In this document: piece after piece, positions 63,002 through 64,000 of the stretch
Numbering within the stretch: position 1 is the stretch's first letter
Layout: every line of letters starts with the position of its first letter
NCBI RefSeq assembly: GCF_010078235.1
Contig: NZ_JAABOS010000002.1
Coordinates: 564,441 to 628,440 of the forward strand
Direction of reading: 5' to 3'
DNA: 64,000 nt
DNA from: Cognatundibacterium crateris
GTDB lineage: Bacteria; Pseudomonadota; Gammaproteobacteria; Burkholderiales; Burkholderiaceae_D
The notes under the pieces: generated by a model
Database searches by the model: none
The model's input: only the letters and a program-made list of their open reading frames with translations
Told to the model about the DNA's origin: nothing
Made by a program: the position numbers and the translations under genes

Positions 63002-63463
63002 ATGACATATGATCTTCGTTCAGCTCTACCGTTACTAATTCCAAAAGCCATTGCTTGGGCTGAGGCTCAAAGCTCTTCAATTGGAAAAATTGGCCAGCCC
63101 CTAAATGACGCTCTGCTTTCCGTAGCTCGAGGTGTAGGAGTAATGCACCCAGAACTTATTCGCGTCGCTGAAGTCCCACAGCTTCCTCTGCCGGAAGACC
63201 CAGTGTTGCAGCATGCAGCCCTCGCAACTGGACTCCTCGGGCCAAATATGATCGGCATGACTTTTGGTTACGGGATCTATATATGTCATGGACATCGCAC
63301 TAAATGGCTTCTGTCCCATGAGTTTCGCCATGCGTTTCAGTATGAGCAGGCTGGTTCAATTGCAGCATTTCTCCCAACTTACCTTCAGCAAATTGTTACG
63401 GTTGGGTACCACAATGCTCCATTCGAAATCGATGCCCGCGCCCATGAAGTGCACGATACCTAA
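63002..63463 (+). CDS. HExxH metallopeptidase-like protein, cassette-borne
   Basis: A 153-aa soluble protein with the zinc motif HEFRH at 106-110 (LLSHEFRHAFQYEQ) and a downstream FEIDARAHE at 141-149 whose Glu142 is the likely third ligand. No signal peptide or membrane segment. No close family recognised; the gluzincin-like core is compact and the first ~95 residues are unassigned. It begins seven bases after an attC R' core and its TAA lies within a second attC-like R'' core, the geometry of an integron gene cassette. Activity and substrate are unknown. Confidence 0.72.
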   Translation: MTYDLRSALPLLIPKAIAWAEAQSSSIGKIGQPLNDALLSVARGVGVMHPELIRVAEVPQLPLPEDPVLQHAALATGLLGPNMIGMTFGYGIYICHGHRTKWLLSHEFRHAFQYEQAGSIAAFLPTYLQQIVTVGYHNAPFEIDARAHEVHDT

Positions 63464-63542
63464 CGTTGCTTTCAACTTCCCCCATCGCTCTCTGGATACT
63501 GCGCTCTAAAGCGGCGTAGCACCAGTTTGCTCCACTTTAGGC
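63458..63542 (+). other. attC-like site, degenerate
   Basis: ACCTAAC (63458-63464) fits the R'' consensus RYYYAAC and contains the stop codon of the upstream gene. A matching core TTTAGGC at 63536-63542 is complementary in CCTAA(C)/(C)TTTAGG but has T for the conserved G of GTTRRRY. Inner pairing (AACT/AGTT) is visible. It looks like an attC with a damaged right core. Confidence 0.45.
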
Positions 63543-63795
63543 ACATCATTTTGATTGCGAATTTTCAGGCTGCTTCACCTTATTTTTAACCCAAGAAAAT
63601 TACTGACAGCCTATTTCCTTTTGCCCATTTCAACGCCCAACTTTACAAGTTGGCATTATTTTTAAGGCTAGGCGGCCTTTTTATAACCGTTGATCATCGG
63701 CCATACTCATGGTGCTAGCAGATTGATTAAAGTGCTAGCTGAATTCACCCAATATGCGCTTTGGCACTGATGGCAGACGAAATATCGAGGGAACC
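63464..63795. other. Intergenic stretch after the HExxH gene
   Basis: About 330 bp: the degenerate attC-like site, then AT-rich DNA with a stem-loop at 63637-63653 and a CTAGC-containing repeat (GTGCTAGC at about 63711 and 63731). No protein gene is supported on the plus strand. Confidence 0.5.
63637..63666 (+). terminator. Stem-loop with T-rich tail
   Basis: CCAACTT (63637-63643) and AAGTTGG (63647-63653) with a TAC loop, followed by CATTATTTTT. Probable terminator for the plus-strand cassette genes. Confidence 0.55.
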
Positions 63796-63975
63796 TCAAG
63801 GTGAAGCATTTCCATCAGGTTTATATGCTTCCCAACCTTGACGTAGATGATAAATTGCCATTGCCTCCTCCCACGTAGCAGCCTCAATACGCCAAAATAA
63901 TTGTTCACAATCAGGTTGAAGTGTTCCATCGTTAAATTTAGGGGGACTTTCCCCCTTTGACCTACCCCCCCCAAA
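63796..63975 (-). CDS. Small conserved-looking hypothetical protein (5' end uncertain)
   Basis: A 59-codon frame on the minus strand starting, at the earliest usable codon, with TTG at 63975; it is open to the window edge, so the real start could lie beyond. It reads ...RSKGESPPKFNDGTLQPDC... then EQLFWRIEAATWEEAMAIY, HLRQGWEAYKPDGNASP and stop. The Trp/Glu-rich helix and mixed composition look genuinely protein-like, unlike the overlapping 79-codon frame. A nine-C tract (63965-63973) lies at the very 5' end and could slip. No function assigned. Confidence 0.5.
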   Translation of the reverse strand, partial: FGGGRSKGESPPKFNDGTLQPDCEQLFWRIEAATWEEAMAIYHLRQGWEAYKPDGNASP

Positions 63976-64000
63976 TTAGTACGATAAAGATGTAGAGTCT

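Noticed and set aside
63735..63974. 79-codon minus-strand ORF at the window end
   Set aside because: The overlapping frame ending at 63796 has more protein-like sequence (WEEAMAIYHLRQGWE), so this one is taken as a shadow.

Overview
The window looks like chromosomal DNA of a betaproteobacterium in Burkholderiales, most likely Oxalobacteraceae (Undibacterium-like). This is inferred from gene order and protein style, not from a database search. The supporting clusters are lepA-lepB-DUF4845-rnc-era-recO-pdxJ-acpS, truA-fimV-asd-leuB-leuD-entericidin-leuC, rpsF-priB-rpsR-rplI, tig-clpP-clpX-lon and hpnC/hpnD-hpnE. Most of the window is ordinary core genome, flanked by two accessory pieces.

Left accessory piece (1 to about 4690): the right-hand end of a prophage or integrative element. 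It holds the C-terminus of an ATPase, a phage-type ssb, a lone opposite-strand ORF that may be a BECR-type nuclease domain, a structured RNA-like intergenic stretch, an excisionase-like HTH protein, small unknown genes and a tyrosine integrase. The integrase abuts the 3' end of tRNA-Cys, a plausible attachment site. Next come tRNA-Cys and six identical tandem tRNA-Gly(GCC) genes behind one near-consensus promoter.

Core region (5.5 to 60.8 kb): pgsA and uvrC; the lepA-to-acpS operon, whose pdxJ position is filled by a strongly diverged PdxJ-like protein; truA and fimV; asd and leucine biosynthesis; aroC; a REC/DUF3369/GGDEF/EAL protein; a LytS/LytR-type two-component pair; Pit phosphate transport with its DUF47 partner; dnaB and the S6/PriB/S18/L9 operon; lexA behind two SOS boxes; the proteostasis genes lon, clpX, clpP and tig; tRNA-Leu; an RND efflux pair; the hpnC, hpnD and hpnE squalene genes; radA; lplT; a tsaB-rimI-UDG-DUF1853 operon; a duplicated tRNA-Arg(ACG); and kup.

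Right accessory piece (about 61.2 to 64 kb): the left end of a genomic island with a P4-type (DUF4102) integrase and repeat motifs in front of it. Downstream are a 43-aa basic ORF with a strong ribosome binding site, a classic-looking 58-bp integron attC site, and an HExxH protein whose stop codon lies inside a second attC-like core. This suggests integron gene cassettes without an integron integrase in view. A small minus-strand ORF behind a nine-C tract closes the window.

No complete new defence or toxin system could be shown. The best leads are the cassette-like HExxH gene, the lone BECR-like ORF, the degenerate PdxJ, the six-copy tRNA-Gly array and the candidate structured RNA in the prophage.
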